Of a stretch of DNA of 64,000 nt, positions 23,405 through 34,066 are shown piece after piece. Position 1 is the first letter of the stretch; every line of letters begins with the position of its first letter. The notes beneath the pieces are model-generated. The model ran no database searches. It was not told where the DNA came from and was given only the letters and a program-made list of their open reading frames with translations. This DNA is from Schoenobius gigantellus (Eukaryota; Arthropoda; Insecta; Lepidoptera; Crambidae), in assembly GCA_963935595.1 (NCBI GenBank), contig OZ012545.1:42137942-42201941 (forward strand), read 5' to 3'. A program made the position numbers and the translations under genes.

Positions 23405-23730
23405 GAAATTGTGCCATGGACTCTGTACCAGGATAGTCTTCTTGGGTACCTCCGTCTTATCTATTTCTGCCGCAAAGCAGCAGTGCTTCCATTGCTGTGT
23501 TCCGGTTTAAAGGGTAAGATAAGGCAGTGAAATTACTGGGTACCGTGACTTTACATCTGATGTCACAAGCTGGCAACGTTCACTGTGGTTCTTGGTTCCA
23601 GTAAGCAGCAAAACTGCAAGTTTTGCTGCGAATCTCACAGAAGCCACATGTATCATTATAGGTGACTGTTACCACTTACCATCAGGTGGACAGTTTGCTT
23701 GTTGCCAACTTATTTGCAATAAAAAAAATA
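23405..23730 (+). repeat. Short repeat family S, copy 2
   Basis: It runs from atggactctgtaccaggata to ccatcaggtggacagtttgc and an A-run at 23721. It is inverted relative to copy 1, so the two form a 1.1-kb inverted pair. Confidence 0.72.
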
Positions 23731-23980
23731 AGATACGACAAAATGATTTTCGTCTTTTACTGTTATTTAATTTCTAAGGATTTCTTATCTTGCATATTAT
23801 AGACCAATTGAGCTTCTTAATGTTTTTTGTTTGTGAAACTTTGCAACTAATTCACACCAAAAATCATACATTATTTATTTATACAATCACAGCCTTACAA
23901 CACTCAAAATACTAATATTACAATATACTATGACATATTCATCATTTTATAAAGCTATTCACCACCAAGTTATTCACCGG

Positions 23981-24227
23981 AGGGAGACTCTGTACCAGGG
24001 TTGCTTGCATTGCTGTGTTCCGGTTTGAAGGGTAAGATATGGCACTGAAATTACCGTGACTTGACATCCTAAGTCACAAGTTCGCAACGTACACTGTGGT
24101 TCTTGTGGGGGTTGCAGTTTTGCTGCGGATTTCACAGGAGCCACATGTACTATAGGTAACTGTTACCACTTACCACCAGGTGGGCAGTTTGCTTGTTTGC
24201 CAACTTTCTGCAATAAAAAAAAGCTAT
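23981..24227 (+). repeat. Short repeat family S, copy 3
   Basis: It runs from gagactctgtaccagggttg to caggtgggcagtttgcttgt and an A-run. It has a deletion in the first third compared with copy 2. Confidence 0.72.
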
Positions 24228-24374
24228 AAAAATGCCTGTAGGAGTTGTTGAAGCAGATATTTTAATCAAATACATTTCAGACGTGTACAATGTGAGCGTC
24301 AAAATTTAATTTTTTTAATAGACACCAGTCACAGCGTATACTTCCACTGGAATCCGAGTACTCGCCAACGAATG

Positions 24375-24601
24375 TGCTCAAAGTGTACTAAACTGTAGGG
24401 CTAGCACAAACATTTGCTCAAAGTGTACTATTAAGCTGTGGGTGTGGGGCTAGCACAAATATTTGCTCAAAGTGTACAAAGCTGTGGGTGTGGGGCTAGC
24501 ACAAACATTTGCTCAAAGTGTACTAAGCTGTGGATGTGGGGCTAGCACAAACATTTGCTCAAAGTGTACTAAGCTGTGGGTGTGGGGCTAGCACAAACAT
24601 T
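24375..24601. repeat. 46-bp minisatellite, about five units
   Basis: Units begin tgctcaaagtgtactaagct and continue with gtgggtgtggggctagcaca. The five copies are about 40, 49, 46, 46 and 46 bp. The last three are almost identical and the first is the most diverged. Confidence 0.93.
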
Positions 24602-24608
24602 TGCGTCA

Positions 24609-24752
24609 CAGTATTCGTATCGTCAATGACGTCATCGTGAAATATTTGTATTGGAATTGTATACAACGCCCCTACAGGGCGTACTTGGAACTAAAATTCT
24701 TTAAACTAATTAAATTACTTGGAACTAAAATTGGAGTTGACGATACGAATAC
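24609..24752. repeat. Inverted repeat with 16-bp perfect arms
   Basis: gtattcgtatcgtcaa (24609-24624) and its complement near 24737-24752 surround about 110 bp that contain cgcccctacagggcg, a second small hairpin. It may be a small TIR element. Confidence 0.6.
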
Positions 24753-25574
24753 GGCTGCGGTCCGAAATGCGCCAACATTACCAACATTACGACCAGTGCA
24801 AACGACGTGGTCCGAACTGAATACGGTGATATTTGCACTGTTTGCACGCAATCATTTCGGACCACTTTAATAGCACGCTCGTATGTCAATGTCATTAATT
24901 AAAAAGTCTTGTTTGACTTAACATTAGTGAAACATTTCATGGCAAAATCTTAAAAGCTTTTGTAGTCAATTAATTAAGTTTTATCAACTCAAAACTTAAT
25001 AAATATTAAGTGACATTTTTTTATTCCAAATCTTCTTACCGTCAAAATTTGAATTTGACATTTACGCACACAGTGCACTACCTTATTTTCGTGAGCACTG
25101 ATAGCACCGCTTCATGACGTCACTCATGACGTTACGTTGCTTTCGTTGGCACACGTCGGTTCAATTCGGACCGGGTTGTTTGCACCCTATCGGTGCCAAT
25201 TGTGCATAATAGCTCAATTTGGAGCACGGGGTTTGACGCAAATGTTCTATGCTAGCCTACTGAACGTCCGTTTCTCATTAGGCTGTGGTTCGCCGGCAAG
25301 CTCGCTGCCCGCCCGCATACTAAAACAAAAGTAAGTTGGCTTGCACTCGCCAATATCGAAACTTTCTTTATTAAAGTTTTTTTCTGTTAACTTTTATTTT
25401 CACCTAGCAGGAAATTTTCTCCGAGTTTCCGATTGAATAAATCTTCTGATTTAAATCGACGTTAAAAACCAACACTATTGTTGTAGTAATATTATATTAC
25501 ATTAAAATTTGAAAGAAACTATAGTGAGTACTAGCACAGATTACTTAATAGTTACTACTTAATAGTTACTAACT
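24753..25574. other. Non-coding, nothing recognised
   Basis: No gene or clear repeat was seen. Confidence 0.4.
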
Positions 25575-26080
25575 TAAATGGCTCCCAATTCGCCAGCGCG
25601 GAGCAGAGATTTACATGTTCTATCCCTACTTTACAATGTTTTGTTTCTTCCAACTTTCCCATCATATCTAAAGTCCCAGTTCTCTTTTAGGTCCACTTCT
25701 TCTTGTCGTATTTGACGATCGAATTTTAATTTAACTCTTGACATTCCACCTCACAGTACTGATTTTCTTTCATACTCTTTTCCCGCATATGCCGTTCGGC
25801 TATGGAACTCTCTTCCTGAGAGTATTAAGAGTCCTTTAAGAATCAAGTCTCCTTAAATCTTTAGCTAAATCACTCCCAATGAGGGAGTCCATATTTAGCT
25901 ACTACTGCACCCATCCCCGATTTGAATTCCTTTTTTGTATTTCCCTGGCCAAAGGTTGCCTGGAAGAGATTGCTTTTTAGCAATAAGGCCGCCTGTGTTG
26001 TACATTTGTGCTGATTTAAAAATTTTCTGTTTCTATATTTTTGTGTGCAATAAAGCATTTATTAGTATTATTATTTATTA
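25575..26080 (+). mobile_element. LINE 3' end fragment (Jockey-like)
   Basis: A damaged frame reads SYSFPAYAVRLWNSLPES, a C-terminal RT motif of insect LINEs. A 3' UTR follows with tgcctggaagagattgcttt and gtgtgcaataaagcatttat, then an ATT-rich tail. Only the end of the element is present. Confidence 0.68.
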
Positions 26081-26556
26081 TTAGTTACTACTAGTAGAAA
26101 CTATAGTATAGTGAGTAGCCACGTTAACCGGACTCCCTATAGTGACCGCCTTGAGAGAGGCCGAGAATCGGACTTCATGGAAGTTCCTGACACACAAGGC
26201 AATGGACAAACTTCAGGGGCACAACCTTCAGCAATGAAGAAACCGACCAAGAAGAAGATAGTGAGAAAATTGGTGTACATTATGCATGCCGTATTCTTGG
26301 GGCACTCTGATAATTTTTGAAAATGTAAAGAAATGTTGCAACATCCATAACTGGGTGTTCCAGGCACATATTTACAGATGGTGGCCATTATTAAATAAAG
26401 AGTAATAATGTCACTAACAATATCGTGCTTTACTCTTTCAGCACTTTCATTGGATAATCATATTACAGGAGTTGAAAATGAAATTGCTTTACTATACTTT
26501 TTATTAATAAAGATTAATGATCGTGTTCTAAAACACAAGAGTTGCTTCTATGTTAT

Positions 26557-26769
26557 CTAATATATAAAAAATCTCGTGTCACAGTGTTTGCTATCGAACT
26601 CCTCTCGAAACGGCTTGACCGATTTTTACGACATTTTTTGTGTATATTTGGTAGGTCTGAGAATAAGTCATAGGCTATTTTTCATAACCCTAGGTGATAA
26701 GGGTGCTCTCCAGAATTTTTTGTGTGTTGAGATTTATTAAAGCAAAACGTAGTTCGTGGGCACAGCTTG
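26557..26769 (+). mobile_element. Short Helitron-like element
   Basis: It begins tctaatatataaaaaatctc and ends gggcacagcttgt. These resemble TC...CTAGT ends of insect non-autonomous Helitrons, but the last CTAG is mutated to CTTG. There is no coding capacity and the edges are tentative. Confidence 0.45.
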
Positions 26770-28430
26770 TAATTATAGAAATGTTTATTCAATTGTTTTG
26801 TAATTTCCTTGATTCATTCTAAAACGCATTCGTTCCAAATAATTTGTGTTTAATATGAAAAATTGCTACATTACTCAATAACAGATCAATATTTAAAATA
26901 CTCAGTTGTTTACATAATATTAACACTGAAGCACGAATTTATTAAATAATTATAATGTGTACTTTTATTATTTTATTCTAGTATAGTCTTTCATTTACAT
27001 ATATTATCATAAAATGTAACTATATTTATCGGGAATATTTCGGAAAAACTTAAAAAACTGCAGATCGGCACATGTTTTATAAGGAAAGGAAGGAAGGAAG
27101 GGAGCGGGAAACGGGTTAACACCGGCCACAATCATGTTAAGTAGGATCAAATTGTCAAAAAATCCCGGTGGCAATTTCCACTAAATGGTTAAAAGCACCA
27201 ATTTGCGATGTTTTCGCTAGTGTAAACGCCCTCCGCTTCGTTTTCACTATTAACCAACACCATCAAATGTGAAAATAGAACTTTTAAATATCATTGATAA
27301 CAACACAGCCTTCTCACCCTGCTATATATTTAATTATTTTAATACATTTTTATATTTTACTAATGAGAAGCATTCAGGGTACCGGCGTCAATTTTACGAT
27401 TACTTACCTAAATAAAAAAAAAAACTTTTCACAGCAAAATAAAAATATGCTAAGTAGTACACAAAAAAAATAGATTTCATATTTAGAAATCTATCCAGTA
27501 ACGAGCTCGAACAAACGGAATCCGGAAATAAACTTGATCACCGGCTTCGAAGGTATGTAGGTACGCGAAGTTGGAACAGACTGATAGTTTGCCGAGCACT
27601 CAGCGATCCGTGTGTACATTGGAGGGGGACAAATGATGTGAAGTTGAGCTGCGTCTAGATTCGTCTGGGATCTTGCCAATGGCGGCTAGCTCAAGCGCAG
27701 AATAACTAATAGTACTAGCGTGGCTCAAGTTAGGAATAGAATCATTGTGTCTAATATTCTACAGCGGAATTATTAAATGAGCTTTGTGAATGAGTGTGGG
27801 AGTCGAAGATCTAGTATCTTGCGTTGTGTTTTAAGTAAAATAATAGTATATTATGCAACTAGTGAATAAAGGACGGATTTAACACTAGAAGCGCGGGCGT
27901 CCCAAATTTGACCCATTTCGATGTTCTTCCTGCTCTAGTTAATATATTATTACGCGTATAATCGTCAATTTTTATGACTTTTCATGAAATATGATGATTA
28001 TTATTTCTGCGAGATTTCAAACACGTAAAAGCAATAAACATTTTTTAAAATCTAAATTTACCTCTAAGCGCGGTTGGGTCAATTTTGACCCAGTCATGGA
28101 TGTTAGAGTTTAAGTTTATCTTTCTTCAAAGATAATCAAAATGTCGTTGATTGGTATTGATATGGATTCACGCACACACACATACTACAGTCTGATTTTA
28201 ATAATGCCGTGGATGCTTGTTTCATTGCCATGCACGCATGTTTCATCGCCGTGGCACGAAATTTTTAATATTGTATATCTCGTTTGTTTTTTAAGTTATC
28301 TGCTAGATATTAATCAAGTATACATACATTATCTTAAACTTTAAAAAACGCTTTTTTTAAAAAAAAACTTTAAGATAAAAAATCCACGGAAATTAACATT
28401 TCAATGGACCTGTTGAAATTTACCCTAGGG
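26770..28430. other. Non-coding stretch
   Basis: No gene recognised. A gggtcaattttgaccca palindrome lies at about 28076-28092, and a related tgaccca piece lies near 27910. Confidence 0.4.
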
Positions 28431-28494
28431 CTTCTCACTTCTCAGTTCACTAAAAAGATTTCATTCAGTAAAAAGATAAAAATAAAAACTGTTT

Positions 28495-28577
28495 AAATAA
28501 AATAAAAACCGACTTCATAAAAACACTCATTATCATCACAGCTCATATACACCCACCGAGGAGCACGAGTCTACCCT
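28495..28577 (-). mobile_element. Fold-back fragment and SINE 3' tail (left half of interrupted SINE)
   Basis: 28495-28525 carries aataaaaaccgacttcataa, one end of the fold-back family. From about 28531, cattatcatcacagctcata matches the (ATC)-rich tail end of the SINE at 46797-47080. The BEL element splits this SINE, whose remainder is at 34067-34345. Confidence 0.65.
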
Positions 28578-28657
28578 TGTTAAGGATATCGCAATGAAAC
28601 CACGTAATTTTCTTCAACTGACATGTAATTGTTTGTTGCTAAGTAACAGCCGTGACA
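28578..28657 (-). repeat. BEL 3' LTR (80 bp)
   Basis: It is identical to the 5' LTR at 33987-34066. On the minus strand it starts tgtcacggctgttacttagc and ends atatccttaaca. No AATAAA signal is seen inside. Confidence 0.9.
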
Positions 28658-28802
28658 CTCCCACCCGAGAGGGACCGGATGGTCCATAGTAAACAAAACA
28701 ATAATCGTAAAAAACAACAACAGCAAAAATACAATACCGACATTATAAAACAGTAACGAACACCAAAAAAAACAATACCGACATTATCAAAATACAAACA
28801 CA

Positions 28803-30887
28803 TCAAAACAGAAACCTAGCGGGTGGACGTGATATCCGCCCGTATCGCGTCATAGTCTCTCTCTCTTGTTGTGTGTCACAGTCGGTCTGTCGTAAGTTGT
28901 CGTCATTCTTTGTCGGAGTTGTAGTCATTGCCGGAGCAATTGTCTGTAAAAGATTGTCTGGTTGTTGATGGAGCTCAAGCGGGTATAGCCGTTGGAAAGG
29001 TCTTAGCTTAAACCCGTTGGCAGTGCGGACCTTCGCTGTTCGTTCATGGCCATCTCTGCCTCTATACGTTTCCACAACTAGCCCTAAAGGCCATAACAGG
29101 CGTTTGCTCTCAGATTCGATGAGGACAACGTCACCAGGTTTCAGTGTCTTTAGAATATTCTGCTTAGCACCCCGTTGGATTAAATTGCTCACGTATTCAT
29201 TTCGAAACCTCTGTCTAAAGTTTTCTCGGAGTGTTTGGCGGTACTTCGAACGTATATTAAGTGATGAACTATCCATCTCGTCTAAGTCATCTACTGCGTT
29301 ACCCACAAGTGGCTGAATAAATAACGAAGGCGTCAGTGGTCTTAGCTCGTCGGTGTTGTTAGTAATGTACGTAAGTGGACGGTTATTTATTGTAGCTTCA
29401 CAGTCGCACAAAACTGTTTGAAGCTCCGTTAGCGTAACCGATGCTCGACCTAAAACTCTTACTAACATTTGCTTCACAACACCGACTAAACGCTCGAAGA
29501 ACCCTCCCCACCACGGCGCACTAGGTGGTGAAAAGTGCCACTTGATCTTACGCATAGTGGAGAAGTTCAACACTTTAGCCCAATCTAATGCAGTAAGCGC
29601 GTTACGAAGACCGATGAAATTAGTCCCGTTGTCACTATAGAGACAGCGTATTCTTCCTCTTCTGGCGATGAATCTCCTCAGAGCCAGGGTGAAATCATCA
29701 CTGGAAAGGGACTCTACCACCTCTAAATGCACCGCGCGATATGTGGCACAAGTGAAGAGCACTATCCAACATTTGTGACGTGACTTAAGCCACAGTGGTC
29801 CGGCTAAGTCAACTCCCGTAGCTTGGAACGGAGCGCTGGTTTCAGTACGATCTTTGGGCAGGTGTGCTAGTGGAGTTTGCTGCGGCTTGGCTTTAAAACG
29901 TTTACATATTATGCATTCTTTTATTATTTTCTTAACCAATCTTCTGACTCCGATGATCCAGTAACTTTCCCTTAAACAAACCATTAAGGTTTGCGTGCCA
30001 GCGTGTTGCAAGATCTTATGCCGTTCCATAACTAGGCGTTGAACAATAATATCACATGCAGGCAAAACTATCGGGGACCTGAAGTCATAGCTCTCCGACA
30101 TATGTGCTAGTTTAGTGTTGAGACGTACAATGCCATCCTCGTCAGTGAACGTATGAAGGTTAGAAATTTTTTTGTTATGTTTTGCCTGAATCAAGCGAAA
30201 CACTGCGTTCTCAGCCCGCTGAATCTTCACACAATTAAGATCCGAATTTGAAAGTGTACATGGACGTTTGCCCCTCCACCGAAGAATCCATCCAACCATT
30301 CTTATTATCTTAGAATATGACGAAAAATGTGTTAAACTATCCATGAATGACGTATCTTCTACAAGCATGGCCTTAACTGGATTTATCCTCCGTTCTTCGT
30401 TTACGTCCTTACCATCAAAGTTACCCTCTGAAACTGGCCAATCACTTTTGTCTACAAGCCAAGAAGGACCTTCCCACCATTTACTCTCAATGTAACTTTT
30501 AATATTTACACCTCGCGAAGGTAAGTCAGCGGGGTTTAAGTTCCCTGGCACATGTCTCCATGCATTTTTGGATGAGGAAGCCTTTATCTCTCGGACCCTG
30601 TTAGCCACAAAAACGCTCCAGTCTCCATCGCCTTTTATCCAGCATAGCACCACTTTCGAATCAGTCCAATAGTACACAGGACAGTTGAGTTTGAGAGCTT
30701 CGATCACTGTATTGGCTAACCTTGTGGCAAGTGTAGCTGCTATCAGTTCAAGCCTTGGTATTGTGACGTTTTTTGAAGGAGTCACTCTGGCCTTGGCCAT
30801 GACAAGTCGAACGCACACATCTTCCCTTAGTTCTGAACGAAGAAATACACAGGTTGCATAAGCTGTTTGGCTTGCGTCGCAAAACAC
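28803..30887 (-). CDS. pol: BEL RNase H-integrase part of Pol
   Basis: The 694-codon frame starts in RNase H (MFCDASQTAYATC, and YWTDSKVVLCWI with its catalytic Asp). It continues to an integrase with an H-H-C-C zinc region (ILQHAG...CIICKRF) and the DDE residues in TGVDLAGPL, LYSDNGTNF and PWWGGFFERLVG. A C-terminal tail with a DVVLIESE segment follows. The first ATG is internal, and the frame should be continuous with RT but is separated by a palindromic lesion at 30925-30969. The integrase itself looks intact. Confidence 0.9.
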   Translation of the reverse strand: MFCDASQTAYATCVFLRSELREDVCVRLVMAKARVTPSKNVTIPRLELIAATLATRLANTVIEALKLNCPVYYWTDSKVVLCWIKGDGDWSVFVANRVREIKASSSKNAWRHVPGNLNPADLPSRGVNIKSYIESKWWEGPSWLVDKSDWPVSEGNFDGKDVNEERRINPVKAMLVEDTSFMDSLTHFSSYSKIIRMVGWILRWRGKRPCTLSNSDLNCVKIQRAENAVFRLIQAKHNKKISNLHTFTDEDGIVRLNTKLAHMSESYDFRSPIVLPACDIIVQRLVMERHKILQHAGTQTLMVCLRESYWIIGVRRLVKKIIKECIICKRFKAKPQQTPLAHLPKDRTETSAPFQATGVDLAGPLWLKSRHKCWIVLFTCATYRAVHLEVVESLSSDDFTLALRRFIARRGRIRCLYSDNGTNFIGLRNALTALDWAKVLNFSTMRKIKWHFSPPSAPWWGGFFERLVGVVKQMLVRVLGRASVTLTELQTVLCDCEATINNRPLTYITNNTDELRPLTPSLFIQPLVGNAVDDLDEMDSSSLNIRSKYRQTLRENFRQRFRNEYVSNLIQRGAKQNILKTLKPGDVVLIESESKRLLWPLGLVVETYRGRDGHERTAKVRTANGFKLRPFQRLYPLELHQQPDNLLQTIAPAMTTTPTKNDDNLRQTDCDTQQERETMTRYGRISRPPARFLF

Positions 30888-30924
30888 ATGAAGGGAATTC
30901 TGACAATCAGATACATCGTGACGT

Positions 30925-30969
30925 GAAATTACAGTACCGAGGCGGTTAACGCCTCGGTACTGTAATTTC
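30925..30969. repeat. Perfect 20-bp inverted repeat inside BEL pol
   Basis: Arms gaaattacagtaccgaggcg and its exact complement flank gttaa. The lesion brings a TAA stop (30946-30948) and shifts the frame by one base between RT and RNase H. Outside it both frames read conserved protein. Confidence 0.92.
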
Positions 30970-31635
30970 GCTTATCAGATGTAAATGGGCTGCCCAACTC
31001 TCAAACTCCTTCAGCAGTTGAACGGGAAGTTCATCGTCCCATGACAGTTTGCTCCTCCACGTCTTTTGCAATATAATTTTTGGAGCTATCGTTGTTGGGC
31101 AACAGAAACCCATAGGGTCGAAGACTTTATGTACTACTGAAAGGAGACTCCGTTTAGTAATACGTTCTTTAAAACCACTGATTGGTTCCACATTACATCT
31201 GAGATTGTCGTTCTCTACGTTCCATACTAGACCAAGTACCGACGCTGTCAAAGTTTTATCGCATCGAACAGGAGCAGCTACCCAACATCTAAGGTCGAAC
31301 ATGCCGTTTAACATCACTTCCTTAGCTTCGTTCATGAACTTTTCCAACGCGTCTACCGACTTGACACTTGTGATACAATTGTCTACGTAGAATGAGTTCT
31401 TAAGCTTAATTGCAGTATCCTTCAATTTTTCAGGAGCATGATCCAGGTGATGTACGATAGTGGCCGCAAGATGAAATGGGCTAGACTTAACGCCAAATAC
31501 TACGCGCTTGTGTCTGTAAATTACTAACGACTTATCTGCTTCTTTGAGCTCTGACCACCATAAGAACTTAAGGTACTCACGATCTTCAGGAACGAGTGAA
31601 ATCTGAAGAAAGGCTTTAGCAATATCCGCTGTCAC
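30946..31635 (-). pseudogene. pol: BEL reverse transcriptase, N-terminally deleted
   Basis: The frame reads MTADIAKAFLQISLVPEDRE, then VVFGVKSSPFHLAATIVHHL and the catalytic region FYVDNCITSV. The RT blocks that normally precede the ADIAKAF block are absent. Upstream protein ends in KESSATTK just before the frame change, so a deletion of the order of 100-200 bp is likely. The second Asp of the YVDD box is Asn. I believe YVDN occurs in other insect BEL copies, but this is memory only. Confidence 0.85.
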
Positions 31636-33922
31636 TCCGATGGCTTATCTTTGTCGTCGCACTTGACTCCTTGATAACCGCATGATGGGGCAGGAAATGT
31701 CCCGTAATGTTTCTTTGGTTCGGAGCCTTTTCGATAATACCAAGCTCAAGCCAATCATTCAACGCATCATTGTAAGCCTCTACCTTACCTAAAGACTCAA
31801 GACGTTTCGTAGTAGAGAACAGTCTTTTCTTCGCTATCTCGTAATTAGACTCAGGTCGAAGTATACTATCACACCACGGTAATTGAACCTCATACCTACC
31901 TTCCTCATTAACGATAACTGTATCATTAAAATGTTGACGGACTCCTTGTGCTCGAGACTTTTTCGAAATCTGTTCAATGGGGTCTCGAATACCTAAAATT
32001 TCTAATTCCCACAGATCAGATATTTCCGGTTGGGATGAGCAGTGAAGAGTGGCCGCTGTCGCTGTATAAGCCCCTGTGACAGGTCCTTGTATCGTCCATC
32101 CCATCTTAGTCTGAACTGCAGTCAAATTGTTATTGAGCTGTAAAACATGTCCCGTCATTAGTACACCACAAAAGTCAGCGCCTATTAATATCGTCACGTC
32201 GTCAGGTGTTGCCGTCGAGTCAGTCAAAGTGATACCCTTATGTCGGAGATGCTCAGTCAAAACATCAGATCTAACTTTAGGTAAAGCCCCACATATATTC
32301 TCCTGACCTAAAACTGAAATATACATAAAAAAATTATCACACAAACTCTTCAGATGAACATCATACACCGGGTGTTCCTCGGTGCTTGTCTCGACGCCGC
32401 TGAATAAGCAATGTGTAAGTTTTTCCATGCGTGTTGGCTTTAATTTCAATTTATTAGCTAAATCCTTTTTTATGTATGATCGCTGTGCCCCCGTATCAAT
32501 TAATGCTCGAACAGAAATCTCCTCGTTGCCTTTGACAAGTTTTACTACTAAGGTTTGCAATAAGGTTGTAGATTTCAGTTGACATAATAAATCATTGGAT
32601 CTCCTTTCTATTTCTGGCTCTTCTTTCATCTCTGGCAAATTTTGACAAATCAATGTTACATGACGTCTCTTGCAAAACAAACATTTCGGAAATGCTTTGC
32701 ATTTCTTGGCTATGTGTGTGACTTTTAGACAGATCTGGCATGCCTTTTTAGATTTTACTAGCTCTAACCTCTCTTTTGGCGACATTCTCTCGGCTTTGTG
32801 GCATTCGGTTGTGATATGGTTATCTTTATTACACCACAAACATTGGATTAAACTTTGTTTAGGATTTGACTGGCAATTGGACGTTTTCTTAGCCTCTGTA
32901 ACAAAACAAGCAGTAGGAGGGCAAAAGGAAGATGAACTTGGTAAACTTAGTTGCGAAAAACCTTGTCGAGCCATGTTAATACGTTCTTCTGACTCCACTT
33001 CATTTTTGAGAAAGGTCATCAGTCTCAGTAGCTCCTCATCGGTCTCGTCATTATGATGTTCGCGCTTTGCTCGTATCCGATTCCAGGATCTAAGTAAATC
33101 TTCAGGCAATGCACTTTCGATCATTGGATAAAGGACAGATGCAAACTTGTCTTTCGTGACATTGAGTGTTTCAAGAGCTTGGAGATGAGTTTGCAAATTG
33201 TCGTAAAGTTGCGGTACACTGCATTTATCACCTTTCAGTTGTGACCAAACCAAACTAAGCAAGCCTCGTACGTACGTCTCTATTAGCATATCGTCTCTAG
33301 CAAATCGAGCCTTCAGCGCTTCTATTGCCTTAGGGTAGTTGGCCGCGCTTGGTGGGTAACTTAAAACTAGTTGACGAGCAGGGCTATTCTCGGTTGTTGA
33401 TTGTATTAAATACTGAAATTTGTCTACATTATCTGTTTCCGCGTCTTCATTAATTTTGCGAAATTGTCCCCAAAATTGTATCCAGTGCTTTACGTCTCCA
33501 TCAAACTTACTCAATTCAAGCTTTGGCATCTTAACATTCTTTCGCTGTGCATTTGTGTTTGCGTAAAAGGTATTCACATCAGAAACATTTGAATTAAGCG
33601 AAATTTGGCTATTGTGTCGAACTAGTGGTACATTTTCTTGTTTACTTGCCTGGTATTTAGCTCTACATTCGGCCCACCGTTGCTTATATTCGAGCGCCTT
33701 ATCCTGGTCTTCTGAAAATGTCATTTCACAAAAGTCCTCAGATTCGCAAAATATATCCGTAATTTTTGCTTCTACGCTGAATAGGGCTTCGGATATATCG
33801 TTCAAAGCTGCAAATGCGCCCTCGATATTTTGTTTTTCTCCCACCAATGCTGTCAAAAAATTTTTCTCCAATGTTGAGAATTCTCGTCGGAGTTGAGTCC
33901 GTTTACGTTTTAGGGCATTCAT
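31616..33922 (-). CDS. gag: BEL Gag-protease and start of RT
   Basis: The 768-codon frame begins with an ATG at 33922, shortly after the primer site. An N-terminal helical Gag domain is followed by KMPKLELSKFDGDVKHWIQF, then Cys/His knuckles (CLWCNKDNHITTEC, CQICLKVTHIAKKC, CLFCKRRHVTLIC) and an aspartic protease with ALIDTGAQRSYI. The frame runs into the RT entry (GIIEKAPNQ) and ends at the deletion near 31620-31640. Gag, nucleic-acid binding and protease look intact. Confidence 0.9.
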   Translation of the reverse strand: MNALKRKRTQLRREFSTLEKNFLTALVGEKQNIEGAFAALNDISEALFSVEAKITDIFCESEDFCEMTFSEDQDKALEYKQRWAECRAKYQASKQENVPLVRHNSQISLNSNVSDVNTFYANTNAQRKNVKMPKLELSKFDGDVKHWIQFWGQFRKINEDAETDNVDKFQYLIQSTTENSPARQLVLSYPPSAANYPKAIEALKARFARDDMLIETYVRGLLSLVWSQLKGDKCSVPQLYDNLQTHLQALETLNVTKDKFASVLYPMIESALPEDLLRSWNRIRAKREHHNDETDEELLRLMTFLKNEVESEERINMARQGFSQLSLPSSSSFCPPTACFVTEAKKTSNCQSNPKQSLIQCLWCNKDNHITTECHKAERMSPKERLELVKSKKACQICLKVTHIAKKCKAFPKCLFCKRRHVTLICQNLPEMKEEPEIERRSNDLLCQLKSTTLLQTLVVKLVKGNEEISVRALIDTGAQRSYIKKDLANKLKLKPTRMEKLTHCLFSGVETSTEEHPVYDVHLKSLCDNFFMYISVLGQENICGALPKVRSDVLTEHLRHKGITLTDSTATPDDVTILIGADFCGVLMTGHVLQLNNNLTAVQTKMGWTIQGPVTGAYTATAATLHCSSQPEISDLWELEILGIRDPIEQISKKSRAQGVRQHFNDTVIVNEEGRYEVQLPWCDSILRPESNYEIAKKRLFSTTKRLESLGKVEAYNDALNDWLELGIIEKAPNQRNITGHFLPHHAVIKESSATTKISHRSDSGYC

Positions 33923-33970
33923 TGTTAACCGAATTATCCAATAATAAAGATTACAGGTCGATTCACTGTA

Positions 33971-33983
33971 AAAACGGTCGCCA
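33971..33983 (-). promoter_or_regulatory. BEL primer-binding site
   Basis: On the minus strand TGGCGACCGT begins three bases inside the 5' LTR. It matches a tRNA 3' end of the type often assigned to tRNA-Arg in insect retroelements. The tRNA identity is from memory. Confidence 0.7.
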
Positions 33984-33986
33984 CTA

Positions 33987-34066
33987 TGTTAAGGATATCG
34001 CAATGAAACCACGTAATTTTCTTCAACTGACATGTAATTGTTTGTTGCTAAGTAACAGCCGTGACA
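33987..34066 (-). repeat. BEL 5' LTR (80 bp)
   Basis: It starts tgtcacggctgttacttagc on the minus strand and ends ttaaca. An initiator-like TCAGTT occurs inside, with no TATA box. It is identical to the 3' LTR. Confidence 0.9.

Larger units (their letters stand above)
28578..34066 (-). mobile_element. BEL/Pao LTR retrotransposon with 80-bp LTRs
   Basis: Identical 80-bp repeats bound the element, with TG...CA ends in both orientations, and the 5-bp duplication accct flanks it (28573-28577 and 34067-34071). On the minus strand the gene order is Gag, protease, RT, RNase H, integrase with a DDE core, as in BEL/Pao. A primer site follows the 5' LTR and a GGGTGGGAG purine tract (complement of 28658-28666) abuts the 3' LTR. 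The frame is broken twice (31.6 kb and 30.9 kb). Identical LTRs suggest recent insertion, but the 80-bp length limits the dating. Confidence 0.93.

Noticed and set aside
24375..24601. CRISPR array
   Set aside because: The whole 46-bp unit repeats without distinct spacers, and the host is eukaryotic.
26111..26320. Possible host exon with PTKKKIVRK
   Set aside because: The reading frame is short, with no clear acceptor, and it follows a LINE tail, so it is not strong enough to call.
30925..30969. Terminator or regulatory hairpin in BEL
   Set aside because: It lies inside the RT-RNase H coding region, and the frame is restored by removing about seven bases, so it is a mutation.
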